DNA of 64,000 nucleotides from Lachnospiraceae bacterium P6B14 (GCA_000687695.1 JHWZ01000008.1:61408-125407), one strand, 5' to 3'; positions 34,987 through 44,626 are shown, counted from the first letter of the stretch. Translations and numbers: made by a program. Notes: generated by a model not told the origin, from the sequence alone.

Positions 34987-35808
34987 ATGGACAATATCGT
35001 AATCCTCTTTGATGAGAAGAAGGAACCGGGGCAGGAAACCGCCAATGAAATAGGGCGGTATCTCGCTGATGCAGTGCGCTCCGTGTCCATAGTTTCCGAT
35101 GTTTCGGAGATAGTTAAAAAAGGCGCCGACATCGTTTTGGTGCTCGGAGGAGACGGCACTGTTATCCAGGCGGCAAAGAAAGTTGCCGGCATGCATCTTC
35201 CGATACTCGGCATCAACTTCGGTACACTCGGGTTCCTCACAGAGGTCGAGAGACCGAGACTTCATCAGGCTCTTGATGAGCTTTTGAAAGGGAATTACGA
35301 GATAGAGACCCGTATGGCGCTCACCTGCGAGATACATCAGCAGGACGACAGCCGCACAGTGGGTCCTGTTATAAATGAGTTTGTCGTATGTAAGCGTGAT
35401 TTCGGACACATGGTGACGACGAGCGTTTATGTTGATGATACATATGTCGATACATATGCGGCCGACGGGATACTCGTCTCAACGCCGACCGGTTCGACAG
35501 CATACAACTTATCAGCACAGGGACCGATCGTTGCGCCGAACATGGAAGCGCTTATCATCACACCGATCTGTCCACACAGCTTAAGCAAAAAGCCTTTGAT
35601 CGTTTCATCGACCTGCACGATCAGATTAAAGATTGATCGCACGAAGGCAACGTATGATGATGACGCCTCGATCCGCGGCGACGGAATCCTTTTGGGCGAG
35701 GCAACGACAGGAGATGAGTTCATCATTCGTAAGGCGGATGAGACCTTCGAAATGATCCACGTCGGTGAGGTCAATTTCTTTGACAAAATGCGCGTTAAGC
35801 TCGGATGA
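34987..35808 (+). CDS. nadK: NAD kinase
   Basis: A 273-residue NAD(+) kinase, making NADP. Signatures are LVLGGDGTVIQAAK, LGINFGTLGFLTE, DGILVSTPTGSTAYNLSAQGP and the C-terminal ICPHSL block. GCGGAGG precedes the ATG. In many Firmicutes nadK follows tlyA directly; here the exported repeat protein and the Fic pair are inserted between tlyA and nadK, suggesting that 32988-34903 was acquired into a conserved order. Its stop codon lies in the outer arm of the 35805-35967 structure. Confidence 0.95.
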   Translation: MDNIVILFDEKKEPGQETANEIGRYLADAVRSVSIVSDVSEIVKKGADIVLVLGGDGTVIQAAKKVAGMHLPILGINFGTLGFLTEVERPRLHQALDELLKGNYEIETRMALTCEIHQQDDSRTVGPVINEFVVCKRDFGHMVTTSVYVDDTYVDTYAADGILVSTPTGSTAYNLSAQGPIVAPNMEALIITPICPHSLSKKPLIVSSTCTIRLKIDRTKATYDDDASIRGDGILLGEATTGDEFIIRKADETFEMIHVGEVNFFDKMRVKLG

Positions 35809-35967
35809 TACTCTGCATCCGACATCAGTGCATAAGCACGTTGAAAGCTTGCTTTCATAAGTGCTTATGCACTGATGCCGGATGTGGAACATCTGCGGCT
35901 GCGTACATGAGGAATTCGAGTGATACGAGAATTCCGAATGGTAGCAGAAGCAGATGCAGAGTATCAT
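35805..35967. repeat. Three-way palindromic structure between nadK and yebC
   Basis: Perfect 15-base outer arms ATGATACTCTGCATC (35805-35819, containing the nadK TGA) and GATGCAGAGTATCAT (35953-35967). Inside are two hairpins: arms ATCCGACATCAGTGCATAAG... with ...CTTATGCACTGATGCCGGAT (about 35817-35883), and CATCTGCGGCTGC...GAATTC with GAATTC...GCAGAAGCAGATG (about 35890-35956). No family I or II core is obvious. Confidence 0.82.
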
Positions 35968-35996
35968 ATAGTACATAGTTTTAGGAGGATAAGTAC

Positions 35997-36731
35997 ATGT
36001 CAGGACATTCGAAATTCAGCAACATCAAACACAAAAAGGAGAAAAACGACGCCAAGCGCGGCAAGATATTCACCGTCATCGGCCGTGAGATCGCCGTTGC
36101 CGTAAAGGAAGGCGGAGCCGATCCTGCATCAAATTCTAAGCTTCGTGACGTCATCGCCAAGGCAAAGGCCAACAACATGCCGAACGACACCATCGAGCGT
36201 GGTATCAAGAAGGCTGCCGGTGATGTGGATGCGGTAAACTATGTGACCTGCGTATACGAGGGCTATGGCCCCGGCGGAACAGCGATCATCGTTGAGACTT
36301 TGACGGATAATAAAAACCGTACAGCGGCAAACGTTCGCAACGCATTTACCAAAGGAAACGGAAATGTCGGAACTACGGGTTGCGTATCATATATGTTCGA
36401 TGAAAAGGGACAGATCCTCGTAGATAAAGAAGAGTACGAAACAGATCCCGATGATTTCATGATGATGGCGCTTGATGCCGGTGCTGAGGATTTTTCTGAA
36501 GAAGAGGATTCATATGAGATCATCACGGATCCGGCTGATTTTTCTACGGTAAGAGAGGCTCTCGAGAAAGAGGGCGTGCCGATGGCTCAGGCGGAGGTTA
36601 CCATGATCCCGCAGAACTATGTCGAGCTGACCGATGAAAATGACAAAAACCAGTTTCAGAGAATCCTGGACCTGCTCGATGATGATGACGACGTCCAGAA
36701 CGTGTATCATAACGCGGATATAGACGAATGA
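35997..36731 (+). CDS. YebC/PmpR-family regulator (TACO1-like)
   Basis: A 244-residue YebC-family protein: [20 protein letters not shown] at the start, then [19 protein letters not shown] and MIPQNYVEL near the end. The family includes DNA-binding transcription regulators and, as shown for several members, factors that relieve ribosome stalling at prolines. The C-terminus is strongly acidic. AGGAGG lies 8 bases upstream. It could act in the same process as EF-P (18945). Confidence 0.95.
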   Translation: MSGHSKFSNIKHKKEKNDAKRGKIFTVIGREIAVAVKEGGADPASNSKLRDVIAKAKANNMPNDTIERGIKKAAGDVDAVNYVTCVYEGYGPGGTAIIVETLTDNKNRTAANVRNAFTKGNGNVGTTGCVSYMFDEKGQILVDKEEYETDPDDFMMMALDAGAEDFSEEEDSYEIITDPADFSTVREALEKEGVPMAQAEVTMIPQNYVELTDENDKNQFQRILDLLDDDDDVQNVYHNADIDE

Positions 36732-36777
36732 TCTTGAAGGTAAGTGTGGGAACATTTTTTAAAGGAGACATAATCTG

Positions 36778-38412
36778 ATGCCTATAACACAGTTTTTAGA
36801 GAAAAACGCCAGCCTGTACCCGAACGATGTTTGTTTGGTGGAGATTAATCCTGACATACAGGAAAAAAAGAGGGTCACATGGCGTGAATACGACCTGATA
36901 GAGGGGAATCCTACGACTCACTATCGCAGGGAGATCACCTGGCAGGTTTTCGATGAGAAGGCAAACCGCTTTGCTCAGCTTTTGATTTCGAGAGGGATCA
37001 GGAAAGGCGACAAGGTTGCCATTCTTTTGATGAACTGCCTTGAGTGGCTGCCGATATATTTCGGTATTCTTAAAACAGGTGCTCTTGCAGTGCCTCTTAA
37101 CTTCAGATATGCGCCGGATGAGATCGAGTATTGTCTGGATCTCGCCGAGGTGAATGTCCTTGTGTTCGGTCCGGAGTTCATCGGACGTGTCGAGGAGATA
37201 GCTGATTCCATCAGCACGAATCGTCTGCTCTTCTATGTGGGCGGAGACTGTCCGAGCTTTGCGGAGGACTATGATAAGCTCGCTGCGAACTGTGCATCCT
37301 TGGCACCGGGGATCCCGATCTCTGATGAGGATGATGCGGCGATCTATTTTTCTTCGGGAACGACAGGATTTCCAAAGGCGATTTTGCATAAGCATAAGGC
37401 GCTTGTACACTCATGTAAGTGCGAGCAGATGCATCACGGACAGACGAGAGACGATGTGTTCTTATGCATCCCGCCACTCTATCATACGGGCGCAAAGATG
37501 CATTGGTTCGGTTCGCTCATATCCGGAAGTAAGGCTATACTTCTCCGCGGGGTGAATCCGCAGACTATACTTGAGACCGTATCAAATGAAAAATGTACCA
37601 TTGTCTGGCTCCTCGTGCCTTGGGCTCAGGATATATTAGTGGAACTCGATGCAAAGAGACTTAAGATAGAGGATTATAACCTTGATCAGTGGAGACTCAT
37701 GCATATCGGCGCGCAGCCGGTGCCGCAGTCGCTGATAAAGAGATGGAAGGAGTACTTCCCGAACCATCAGTATGATACGAATTACGGACTTTCTGAGTCT
37801 ATCGGACCGGGTTGTGTGCATCTGGGTGTTGAGAACATCCACAAGGTCGGTGCTATCGGAGTGCCGGGCTACGGATGGGAGACAAAGATCATAGATGAGA
37901 ACGGCCAAGAGGTTAAGCAGGGCGAGGTCGGAGAGCTTGCCGTAAAAGGCCCCGGCGTTATGGTCTGCTATTACAATGATGAGGAAGCCACGAACGATGT
38001 CCTTCATGACGGATGGCTCTACACCGGTGATATGGCTGAGCAGGATGAGGACGGATTTATCTACCTCGTCGACAGAAAGAAGGATGTCATCATCTCCGGA
38101 GGTGAGAATATTTATCCGGTACAGATAGAGAACTTTATCAGCAAGTACGAGCCTGTCAAGGACGTGGCCGTGATCGGACTCAAGGATGAGAGACTCGGAG
38201 AGATCGCTGCGGCTATCATCGAGCTTGTGCCGGATTCAAGTTGCAATGAAGAGGATATCGAGAAGTTCTGTAAGGCGCTTCCGAGGTACAAACGTCCCAG
38301 AAAAATATTCTTTGCTGATGTACCGAGAAATGCCACAGGCAAGATAGAAAAACCGAAGTTGAGAAAGATGTATCAGTCAGAGCATCTGGTCGATGCCCAG
38401 AACCGCGGATGA
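36778..38412 (+). CDS. AMP-dependent acyl-CoA synthetase/ligase
   Basis: A 544-residue ANL-superfamily enzyme. Motifs are A3 YFSSGTTGFPKAILHKH, A5 TNYGLSES, A7 GWLYTGDMAEQDEDGF and A8 RKKDVIISGGENIYP, plus the C-terminal catalytic Lys region NATGKIEK. It should activate a carboxylic acid to an acyl-AMP and then acyl-CoA; the acid cannot be told, though medium- or long-chain fatty acids and aryl acids are common. AAAGGAG lies 9 bases before the ATG. It stands alone between yebC and a chemoreceptor gene. Confidence 0.92.
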   Translation: MPITQFLEKNASLYPNDVCLVEINPDIQEKKRVTWREYDLIEGNPTTHYRREITWQVFDEKANRFAQLLISRGIRKGDKVAILLMNCLEWLPIYFGILKTGALAVPLNFRYAPDEIEYCLDLAEVNVLVFGPEFIGRVEEIADSISTNRLLFYVGGDCPSFAEDYDKLAANCASLAPGIPISDEDDAAIYFSSGTTGFPKAILHKHKALVHSCKCEQMHHGQTRDDVFLCIPPLYHTGAKMHWFGSLISGSKAILLRGVNPQTILETVSNEKCTIVWLLVPWAQDILVELDAKRLKIEDYNLDQWRLMHIGAQPVPQSLIKRWKEYFPNHQYDTNYGLSESIGPGCVHLGVENIHKVGAIGVPGYGWETKIIDENGQEVKQGEVGELAVKGPGVMVCYYNDEEATNDVLHDGWLYTGDMAEQDEDGFIYLVDRKKDVIISGGENIYPVQIENFISKYEPVKDVAVIGLKDERLGEIAAAIIELVPDSSCNEEDIEKFCKALPRYKRPRKIFFADVPRNATGKIEKPKLRKMYQSEHLVDAQNRG

Positions 38413-38437
38413 TCCGCTGTTTGAGGATAATTCAGCC

Positions 38438-38466
38438 TTGCAACTTTTTATTTACTATGTTAGAAT
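38438..38466 (+). promoter_or_regulatory. Promoter of the soluble chemoreceptor gene
   Basis: TTGCAA (38438-38443), 17 bases, TAGAAT (38461-38466), 49 bases upstream of the ATG. Confidence 0.72.
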
Positions 38467-38514
38467 GATAAGGTAGGTATTGGTTGATATATTGAAGGAA
38501 ATGGAGGGTAAGGA

Positions 38515-39921
38515 ATGGGAAGGAAGAATGACGAGATCGCTGCACTGAAGGCTAAGATCGCCGAGCTCGAATCAGAGGTGAAGGAGCAGGCTTCAAAAGC
38601 GGATATGAACTACCGCATGCTTAGATCTGTCAATAAAGAATCTCATCTTGCTATCTGGATGACATATTTCAATGAAAAGGGTGAGCCTATACGTATCAGG
38701 TTCACTGATGAAATGCGCCGTGTTTTAGGTTACAATACAAACGAGGTAGAGGATTCTTCCGATGGTCTGAACAAGCTTATCCATCCTGATGATCTGGAGA
38801 GGGTATATGCTGCTTATGGTGCAGCTATCGCCGACAAGAGAGCAAAATATGATGTGAATTATCGGCTCCTGATGAAATCCGGTGAGTACCGTATGTTCCA
38901 TGCGGCAGGTGAGGTTCTTCGTCGTCCTGACGGATCGCCTGAGGTCTTCATCGGAACGTTTGCCGATATAGAGGATCAGCTTCGAAATGAAGAAGAATTA
39001 AGGCATGATAAACGTCGTCAGCATGCTGTCGACAAGATGATGCTCGAGGGTTCATGGAGTATGGATCTGACAAAGTATGCTATCGATGATATAGAATCCC
39101 CGATGGTTTATTCTGATCAGTTCAAAAAGATACTTGGATATACTCCGGGTTCGCCTGAGTGGCCTGATGTCATGGGGACATGGATCACAAAGATTCATCC
39201 TGACGATGTGCAGGGTGCGTCGGAAGCGATGGGCAAACAGCTTGCCGATCCTTCAGGAGCCACCGTTTTTGATATGGAATATCGATTGAAACATAAAAAC
39301 GGCGAGTGGATCTGGGTGCGTGCCTCCAGTTATGTAGTATGGGAGGGTGGAGAGCCGGTGATGGCTGCCGGAACCATTCTTGACATAAATGAAGAAAAGA
39401 AAAATGCTGATCAGTTTGTAACAAAGCTTGAGCCTGCGATAGAGAGCCTGAATAAGAGCATTAACGAGGTGACTTTGGCAGTTCAGGACGCTTCCGTTGC
39501 CATGCAGGAAGTGGCGAAGAGCCAGACTGAGATCGCAGAGCAGAGTGCAACTATCGAAAAATCAGTTGATGATTCTATGGAGATCATCAGGATCATAGAG
39601 AGTATTGCATCGCAGACAAACCTGTTGTCACTTAACGCTTCTATCGAAGCGGCTCGTGCAGGCGAGGCCGGAAAGGGATTTGCTGTCGTTGCCAGTGAGG
39701 TTCAGTCGCTGGCCAGTTCGACACAGGAAACTACCAGTGATATCTCTCAGATACTCGGTGACATGAATACAGCAATCAAGGGTGTTATGACCAGGATCAA
39801 CGAGATCAGCGAAAGTGTTTCAACGCAGAGTGCCAACATGCTGGAAATCAACGCAACTATTGAGGATACAAAGGGTCTTGCCACAACCATAAAGGAAATG
39901 AGTGAAACTCTGTACAAATAA
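38515..39921 (+). CDS. Soluble PAS-PAS methyl-accepting chemotaxis protein
   Basis: A 468-residue chemoreceptor without membrane helices. A coiled coil (1-30) is followed by two PAS domains with PAC-like ends (about 45-155, with [18 protein letters not shown], and 175-295, with [18 protein letters not shown]), then a shortened MCP signalling domain (about 300-468) with the hairpin tip [20 protein letters not shown] and [15 protein letters not shown]. The domain seems to stop soon after the tip on the return helix. It should sense a cytosolic ligand or redox state and act through CheA/CheW, which are not in this window. Confidence 0.92.
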   Translation: MGRKNDEIAALKAKIAELESEVKEQASKADMNYRMLRSVNKESHLAIWMTYFNEKGEPIRIRFTDEMRRVLGYNTNEVEDSSDGLNKLIHPDDLERVYAAYGAAIADKRAKYDVNYRLLMKSGEYRMFHAAGEVLRRPDGSPEVFIGTFADIEDQLRNEEELRHDKRRQHAVDKMMLEGSWSMDLTKYAIDDIESPMVYSDQFKKILGYTPGSPEWPDVMGTWITKIHPDDVQGASEAMGKQLADPSGATVFDMEYRLKHKNGEWIWVRASSYVVWEGGEPVMAAGTILDINEEKKNADQFVTKLEPAIESLNKSINEVTLAVQDASVAMQEVAKSQTEIAEQSATIEKSVDDSMEIIRIIESIASQTNLLSLNASIEAARAGEAGKGFAVVASEVQSLASSTQETTSDISQILGDMNTAIKGVMTRINEISESVSTQSANMLEINATIEDTKGLATTIKEMSETLYK

Positions 39922-39941
39922 TTGCGGTTTATAATGCGATG

Positions 39942-39966
39942 GGCCTTCCGTGAGGAAGGCCTATTG
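39942..39966 (+). terminator. Hairpin after the chemoreceptor gene
   Basis: GGCCTTCC (39942-39949), loop GTGA, GGAAGGCC (39954-39961), followed by TATTG. The stem is perfect, the T run weak. Confidence 0.6.
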
Positions 39967-40017
39967 TTGAGAAAACAGGTTAGTTGTTTTCATGAAAAAG
40001 AAGGGAAGAAATAAACA

Positions 40018-40962
40018 GTGTTTGGATATGTAGTTATCAATAAGCCGGAGCTGAAGCTCAGAGAGTTTACCGAGTATCAGGGCTATTATTGCGGGCTTTG
40101 TCATATGCTCCGAAAGAAATATGGAATAACTGCAGGACTTACTTTGACCTACGACATGACATTTTTAGTTATGCTTCTCGGGTCTTTATATGAACCAAAG
40201 CTGGAGATGAAAAAACGTCATTGTCCGATACATCCGGTCAAGAAAAAACCTATGATATGTTCTGAAATATCAGAGTATGCTGCCGATATGAATGTCCTTT
40301 TGTCCAGGGATCATTTGAGAGATGATTGGGAGGATGAGAGGAAGCTGTCAGGGCTTGCCGGTGATATCGCTTTTCGCAGGCGCGCGCACTTTGTTGAGAA
40401 AAAATATCCCCGTCAGGCACAGGTGATCATTGATTCGCTTAAAAATCTTCATACCATTGAAAAGGATTATATGTATCGGTGGTCACAGACTGAGATATCC
40501 AATGATTGGAAAGAAAAGCTTGGTTGTCAGATGCACGCACAGATATCCGCGGATATCGATGAGGTATCCAGACCGTTCGGTGAACTGATGGGTGAGATGT
40601 TTGTTTGGAAAGAGGATTCCTTTGCGCCGACACTCAGAAAGTTTGGATTTTTTCTTGGAAAATATATTTATATCAAGGACGCACTTGACGACCTTGAAAA
40701 GGACAAAAAAAGAGGTTGTTTTAACCCGTTTTTGCACAGCGAACTGAACGAAGAAACAGTAGCCGATGTAAGACGTGTTCTGGATGTCACCAGAAGAAGT
40801 GCGATCGCGGAGTTTGAAAAACTTCCTTTGGACAGAGACATAACCATCCTTCGAAACATACTCTACGAAGGATTGGAGATGAATAAAAAAAGCAAACGAT
40901 ACAGTTACAGAGAAAACAATCCGTTTAAGAATAATAACAGAATGGAGAAGCACAATGTATAA
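40018..40962 (+). CDS. DUF5685-family protein
   Basis: A 314-residue protein of the DUF5685 type, recognisable from [13 protein letters not shown] near residue 25 and conserved Cys/His residues (HCPIHP, CSEI), followed by a helical domain with several Asp-rich motifs (DALDDLEKD). The fold of the C-terminal part is reminiscent of isoprenoid-synthase-like helical bundles, but this is weak. GTG start with GGGAAG upstream. It overlaps by 8 bases with the J-domain gene, an arrangement that suggests a functional pair. Function unknown. Confidence 0.75.
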   Translation: MFGYVVINKPELKLREFTEYQGYYCGLCHMLRKKYGITAGLTLTYDMTFLVMLLGSLYEPKLEMKKRHCPIHPVKKKPMICSEISEYAADMNVLLSRDHLRDDWEDERKLSGLAGDIAFRRRAHFVEKKYPRQAQVIIDSLKNLHTIEKDYMYRWSQTEISNDWKEKLGCQMHAQISADIDEVSRPFGELMGEMFVWKEDSFAPTLRKFGFFLGKYIYIKDALDDLEKDKKRGCFNPFLHSELNEETVADVRRVLDVTRRSAIAEFEKLPLDRDITILRNILYEGLEMNKKSKRYSYRENNPFKNNNRMEKHNV

Positions 40963-41647
40963 CGATCCATATCAGGTGCTGGGAGTAAGCAGAAATGCAA
41001 CAGATCGTGAGATCAAAAAAGCATACAGAACTCTCAGCCGCAAGTATCATCCGGACTCTTATGTTGATCCGGTAAAAAAGGAAGAGGCTGAAGAAAAATT
41101 CCGTCAGGTACAGGAGGCGTATAATCAGATCGTCGATGAGCGAAGCGGCAAGTCGACATCAGGTTATGGTGGCGGTTATGGTGGTTACTCTGCTGAGACT
41201 GAAGAGGATCGTCATATGATGGCCGCGCTTAACTACATCCGCGCAGGTAAATATAATGAGGCGATAAATGTACTGAACGGTATCCCGAATAAGAATGCGA
41301 GATGGTATTATTTCAGTTCCGTTGCAAATCTCGGACTCGGAAATACTTCGGTCGCTCTTGATTATGCAAGACAGGCTACAAATCTCGAGCCTAACAATAT
41401 GGAATATCAGCAGTATTATCAGAGACTGCAAAGCGGTAATGCATCGCCATTCGGTTTCGGAGGATCACCTTTCGGTGGCGGATACGGCGGCGGTTATGGT
41501 GGTTACCGCGGATACGGTAATTACGGAAACGGTGGCAGTACAGGCTATGGTAGCGGAGGCTGCGGCACCGGAAATATCTGCTGTGATCTGTGGTGTTTGG
41601 ACAGCTGTTGCGAATGTATGGGTGGAGATCTTTGCTCCTGCTGCTGA
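40955..41647 (+). CDS. J-domain protein with Gly/Tyr-rich and Cys-rich tail
   Basis: A 230-residue DnaJ-type co-chaperone. The J domain (4-70) has the HPD motif ([10 protein letters not shown]) needed to stimulate Hsp70. A TPR-like helical part (80-150, [16 protein letters not shown]) follows, then a Gly/Tyr repeat ([20 protein letters not shown]) and a final 30 residues with about ten cysteines. The Cys-rich end could bind metal or be modified. It overlaps the DUF5685 gene and precedes membrane and pseudokinase genes, suggesting a dedicated complex near the membrane. Confidence 0.88.
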   Translation: MYNDPYQVLGVSRNATDREIKKAYRTLSRKYHPDSYVDPVKKEEAEEKFRQVQEAYNQIVDERSGKSTSGYGGGYGGYSAETEEDRHMMAALNYIRAGKYNEAINVLNGIPNKNARWYYFSSVANLGLGNTSVALDYARQATNLEPNNMEYQQYYQRLQSGNASPFGFGGSPFGGGYGGGYGGYRGYGNYGNGGSTGYGSGGCGTGNICCDLWCLDSCCECMGGDLCSCC

Positions 41648-41689
41648 TCGGTCACATAGCAGATTATTGTTGGAAAGGGTCGCATTGAT

Positions 41690-42274
41690 ATGCAGATGGA
41701 TAGGAATTACGGACAGCCGAATATGGATAAAACTGCACGACGCACGAAGATGATCGCAGCTCTTGCGATCATGACTGCAGTCAGTACCGTGTTTCTTGTT
41801 ATAGGTACGCTGATCTCGGTGAATACAGTTTTCTTTACGGCCGCAGCATCATTTTTGGTAGGCATTGCTGTTGTTAAATACGGATTCGGCGCAGGCCTGA
41901 TGTTGTTTATGGGAAGTGCGGTCTTGGATCTGATACTTAATCCGGACAAGTTTCATGTGATCCTTTATCTTGCGATGGGTGGTTTTATCCTGGTCGCAGA
42001 AGGCTCATATAAGCTGCTGGAAAAACATATTATGAATCTGATGACGAGAAATCTGGTTCATCTTGTGATCAGGATCGCGGTATTTTTTTTAGGATATATG
42101 CCGATCGTGTTATTTTTTCCGAGACTGTTTCTTACAGCTGAAACATGGACTTATCTTGCGAAATTCGCCTGGCTTCGTTTCGCATTGCCTGGCGTCGGAG
42201 TGATCGCATTTGTCATATTTGATTTGGCATATTTGTTTGTTAAAAAAGCATATTTACATATATTCCGTATTTGA
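41690..42274 (+). CDS. Multi-pass membrane protein, unknown
   Basis: About 194 residues with five or six predicted membrane helices, starting after a short basic N-terminus (ARRTKMIAALAIMTAVSTVFLVIG). No family recognised; hydrophobic spacing recalls small ECF-transporter or rod-shape type proteins but no signature is seen. ATG 41690 or ATG 41696 could be used; GGAAAGGG lies upstream of both. It sits between the J-domain and pseudokinase genes and overlaps neither (14 bases before the pseudokinase ATG). Confidence 0.72.
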   Translation: MQMDRNYGQPNMDKTARRTKMIAALAIMTAVSTVFLVIGTLISVNTVFFTAAASFLVGIAVVKYGFGAGLMLFMGSAVLDLILNPDKFHVILYLAMGGFILVAEGSYKLLEKHIMNLMTRNLVHLVIRIAVFFLGYMPIVLFFPRLFLTAETWTYLAKFAWLRFALPGVGVIAFVIFDLAYLFVKKAYLHIFRI

Positions 42275-42288
42275 GAGGAGAGGTCACA

Positions 42289-43284
42289 ATGGCTTCTGAA
42301 AAGGAAGAATTCGTCACAAAACTATATATTCCGACGGGTGAGCCTATAACAAAAAACGGCCACGTCACCATCTATAGGGTGCGTTGTATGAAGGAACCCG
42401 GCAAGCCGGAAGCGCTTTTAAAGCTGTATCACAACAAAAACTGCGCAAAGGTATATGAGCGCTTGAAGCAGCTTAATTATACCGAGTGGCCGAAGGTTCA
42501 TGACGTGAAGTTTTTTGACGGGAATACGCTTGTTGTTGAGGATTATCTGAAGGGCGCTACCATGCAGGAGATCATGGAAGGCAAGCGCGCACAAAAAGCG
42601 AAGTATACTGAAGCCGAGGCGCAAAAGATAATGCAGCGTATCACAGAGGCGGTGAAGGTTATCAATGAGATACAACCGCCGTTATCACATGGTAATCTGA
42701 AAAAGAGTAATATCTTTATTACGAGTGGCGGGCATGTAAAGTTTCTTGATTTCGAGCCTGCCGATCCGAAGAAACCTCGATTCAATCTGTTTGAGTTTTT
42801 GGGAAGACTCTTTCATGAGTTGTTGACCGGAAAAGAACCCAAGGGTAAGGTTTCATACGAGGGTCGTTATAAAAAGGTCATAGAAAAATGTCTCGAACCG
42901 AATCCTGCCAATCAGTATACTGATATCACGCAGATGGAGGAGGATGTCCAGGAGGCAAAGGAAATGGAATGGGAAGAGCCGGAGGATGTGATCACACTCG
43001 GCATCCCATATGTGCTTACACTTCCTTTCCAGGGGACGATACTGGCGGCTGAGTGGATACTGTTTTCGTTCTTTTATCAAAAGGATAATATGACCAATGC
43101 AGCGCTATTTGGAGCAATATTTGTTATTCATTTGCTGTTGTTTATATGGCGACGGTGGAAGTTCATACATGATGCTGATGTGAGTCTTGATCACAGCAAG
43201 CTGATACTGCCGGTGCTGTTGTTTGTTGCGATACTGGCGGTGATCTACATCGGAGTCGGTCGATTTATTGTGCCGATTACCTGA
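42289..43284 (+). CDS. Membrane-anchored protein pseudokinase
   Basis: About 331 residues. Residues 20-225 have a eukaryotic-type kinase fold: Lys of the VAIK position is K45 (LLKLY), the catalytic loop is HGNLKKSN at 134-141 where the usual HRD aspartate is Asn136, and the magnesium motif is DFE (154-156) instead of DFG. The glycine-rich loop is not evident. It is probably weakly active or a pseudokinase. The C-terminal 100 residues hold three membrane helices. ATG 42289 is supported by GAGGAGAGG 6 bases upstream. It ends the DUF5685/J-domain cluster, and its stop lies in a palindrome arm. Confidence 0.85.
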   Translation: MASEKEEFVTKLYIPTGEPITKNGHVTIYRVRCMKEPGKPEALLKLYHNKNCAKVYERLKQLNYTEWPKVHDVKFFDGNTLVVEDYLKGATMQEIMEGKRAQKAKYTEAEAQKIMQRITEAVKVINEIQPPLSHGNLKKSNIFITSGGHVKFLDFEPADPKKPRFNLFEFLGRLFHELLTGKEPKGKVSYEGRYKKVIEKCLEPNPANQYTDITQMEEDVQEAKEMEWEEPEDVITLGIPYVLTLPFQGTILAAEWILFSFFYQKDNMTNAALFGAIFVIHLLLFIWRRWKFIHDADVSLDHSKLILPVLLFVAILAVIYIGVGRFIVPIT

Positions 43285-43414
43285 TAGGATTTAGTTTCTT
43301 GGCAGGGAGTATATATGCTCCCGCTCAGAGACGGGCCAAGTCTGTCAAGTCTCTTCGCGGAGCGCATATATACATCCCTGCGAGGACACTGGCAAGGACG
43401 GATCAGTAATCGGC
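43272..43414. repeat. Family I element overlapping the pseudokinase stop codon
   Basis: Outermost arms GCCGATTACCTGAT (43272-43285, including the TGA stop) and ATCAGTAATCGGC (43402-43414), one bulge. Next arms GCAGGGAGTATATATGCTC and its partner up to CCCTGC (43302 to 43381). Core stem AGAGAC/GTCTCT (43327-43332, 43349-43354), with loop CCAAGTCTGTCAAG. The core is a base-pair-preserving variant of GGAGAC/GTCTCC. Confidence 0.82.
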
Positions 43415-43496
43415 GGTAATTATCATTATTAAGGTGAACGGTTGTGATAATATTTCCAGCTTTTTTGGGAATAAAACATATTATTTCAGTATAGTA

Positions 43497-43582
43497 GTTT
43501 CGACGAATAAACTACGAATTCGAGGAGACTTAGCGAACGAAGTTCGGTCCGTCTCCGAGAAGAGTACGTTTATTGGAGAAAC
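43497..43582. repeat. Family I palindromic element before pheS
   Basis: GTTTCGACGAATAAAC (43497-43512) pairs with GTTTATTGGAGAAAC (43568-43582). The core at about 43520-43560 (CGAGGAGACTT - AGCGAACGAAGTTCGGT - CCGTCTCCGAG) is identical over about 40 bases to the copy at 48381. It ends 9 bases before the pheS ribosome site. The 43415-43496 stretch is AT-rich with a possible -10 (TATAGT, 43490-43495). No T-box is seen. Confidence 0.85.
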
Positions 43583-43606
43583 GGAAACTCGGAGGATATT
43601 TAAAAA

Positions 43607-44626
43607 GTGAAGGAAAAACTGGAGCAGATAGTGAACGAAGCGCTATCGAAGATAAATGAAAGTGATCAGCTCGAGAAACTGAGTGATATCAAGACTCAGT
43701 TCTTAGGGAAAAAAGGTGAGCTGACTGCAGTATTAAAAGGAATGAAGGATGTTGCACCGCAGGACAGACCGAAGGTCGGTCAGATGGTCAACGATGCACG
43801 TGCAAAAATAGAAGAGGTTCTCGAGGAGAAAAAGACTTCCTTCGAGAGAGCTCGTCGTGCTGAAAAAATGAAGAAGGAAGTTATCGATGTGACCCTGCCG
43901 GGAAGACAGCTCGGACGCGGACATCGTCATCCGAATACGATCGCACTTGAGGAAGTAGAGCGTATTTTTGTAGGAATGGGATACGAGGTAGTAGGCGGAC
44001 CGGAGATCGAGTACGACTATTACAATTTCGAAGCGCTGAACATCCCTGAGGGACACCCCGCAAAGGATGAGCAGGATACATTTTATATCAATGACGAAAT
44101 ACTTCTCCGCACACAGACATCATCTGTACAGGTGCACATGATGGAACAGGGCAAATTACCTATCCGCATGATCTCACCGGGACGAGTGTTTAGAAGTGAC
44201 GATGTAGATGCGACACATAGCCCGTCGTTCCACCAGATCGAGGGTATGGTCATAGATAAAAATATCACGTTCGCGGATCTCAAGGGAACACTTGAGCTGT
44301 TCGCACAGAAGCTTTTTGGTAAGGATACAAAGGTTAAGTTCAGACCGCATCACTTCCCGTTTACGGAGCCGTCTGCGGAGATGGACGTGAGCTGTTTCAA
44401 GTGCGGCGGTAAGGGCTGCCGTTTCTGTAAGGGCGAGGGCTGGATCGAGATCCTCGGCTGCGGTATGGTTCATCCGCACGTATTCGAGATGAGCGGCATC
44501 GATCCGAACGAGTACACCGGCTTTGCTTTCGGTGTCGGTCTGGAGCGAATCGCGCTTCTGAAATATGAGATTGATGACATGCGTTTGTTGTATGAGAATG
44601 ATATAAGATTTTTGGAGCAGTTTTAG
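43607..44626 (+). CDS. pheS: Phenylalanyl-tRNA synthetase alpha subunit
   Basis: A 339-residue class II synthetase catalytic subunit. An N-terminal coiled coil (1-90) is followed by the class II core: motif 2 area around RTQTSSVQVHMME and SPGRVFRSDDVDATHSPSFH, a Cys-bearing CFKCGGKGCRFCKGEGW segment, and motif 3 GVGLERIALLKY. It charges tRNA-Phe as an alpha2-beta2 tetramer with PheT encoded 70 bases downstream. Start is GTG with GGAGG upstream. No T-box leader is visible; instead two palindromic elements precede it. Confidence 0.96.
   Translation: MKEKLEQIVNEALSKINESDQLEKLSDIKTQFLGKKGELTAVLKGMKDVAPQDRPKVGQMVNDARAKIEEVLEEKKTSFERARRAEKMKKEVIDVTLPGRQLGRGHRHPNTIALEEVERIFVGMGYEVVGGPEIEYDYYNFEALNIPEGHPAKDEQDTFYINDEILLRTQTSSVQVHMMEQGKLPIRMISPGRVFRSDDVDATHSPSFHQIEGMVIDKNITFADLKGTLELFAQKLFGKDTKVKFRPHHFPFTEPSAEMDVSCFKCGGKGCRFCKGEGWIEILGCGMVHPHVFEMSGIDPNEYTGFAFGVGLERIALLKYEIDDMRLLYENDIRFLEQF

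Noticed and set aside
43285..43606. A T-box leader for pheS
   Set aside because: The region holds two palindromic elements; no AGGGTGGNACCGCG-type sequence or specifier stem was found. The same holds before argS and glnS.
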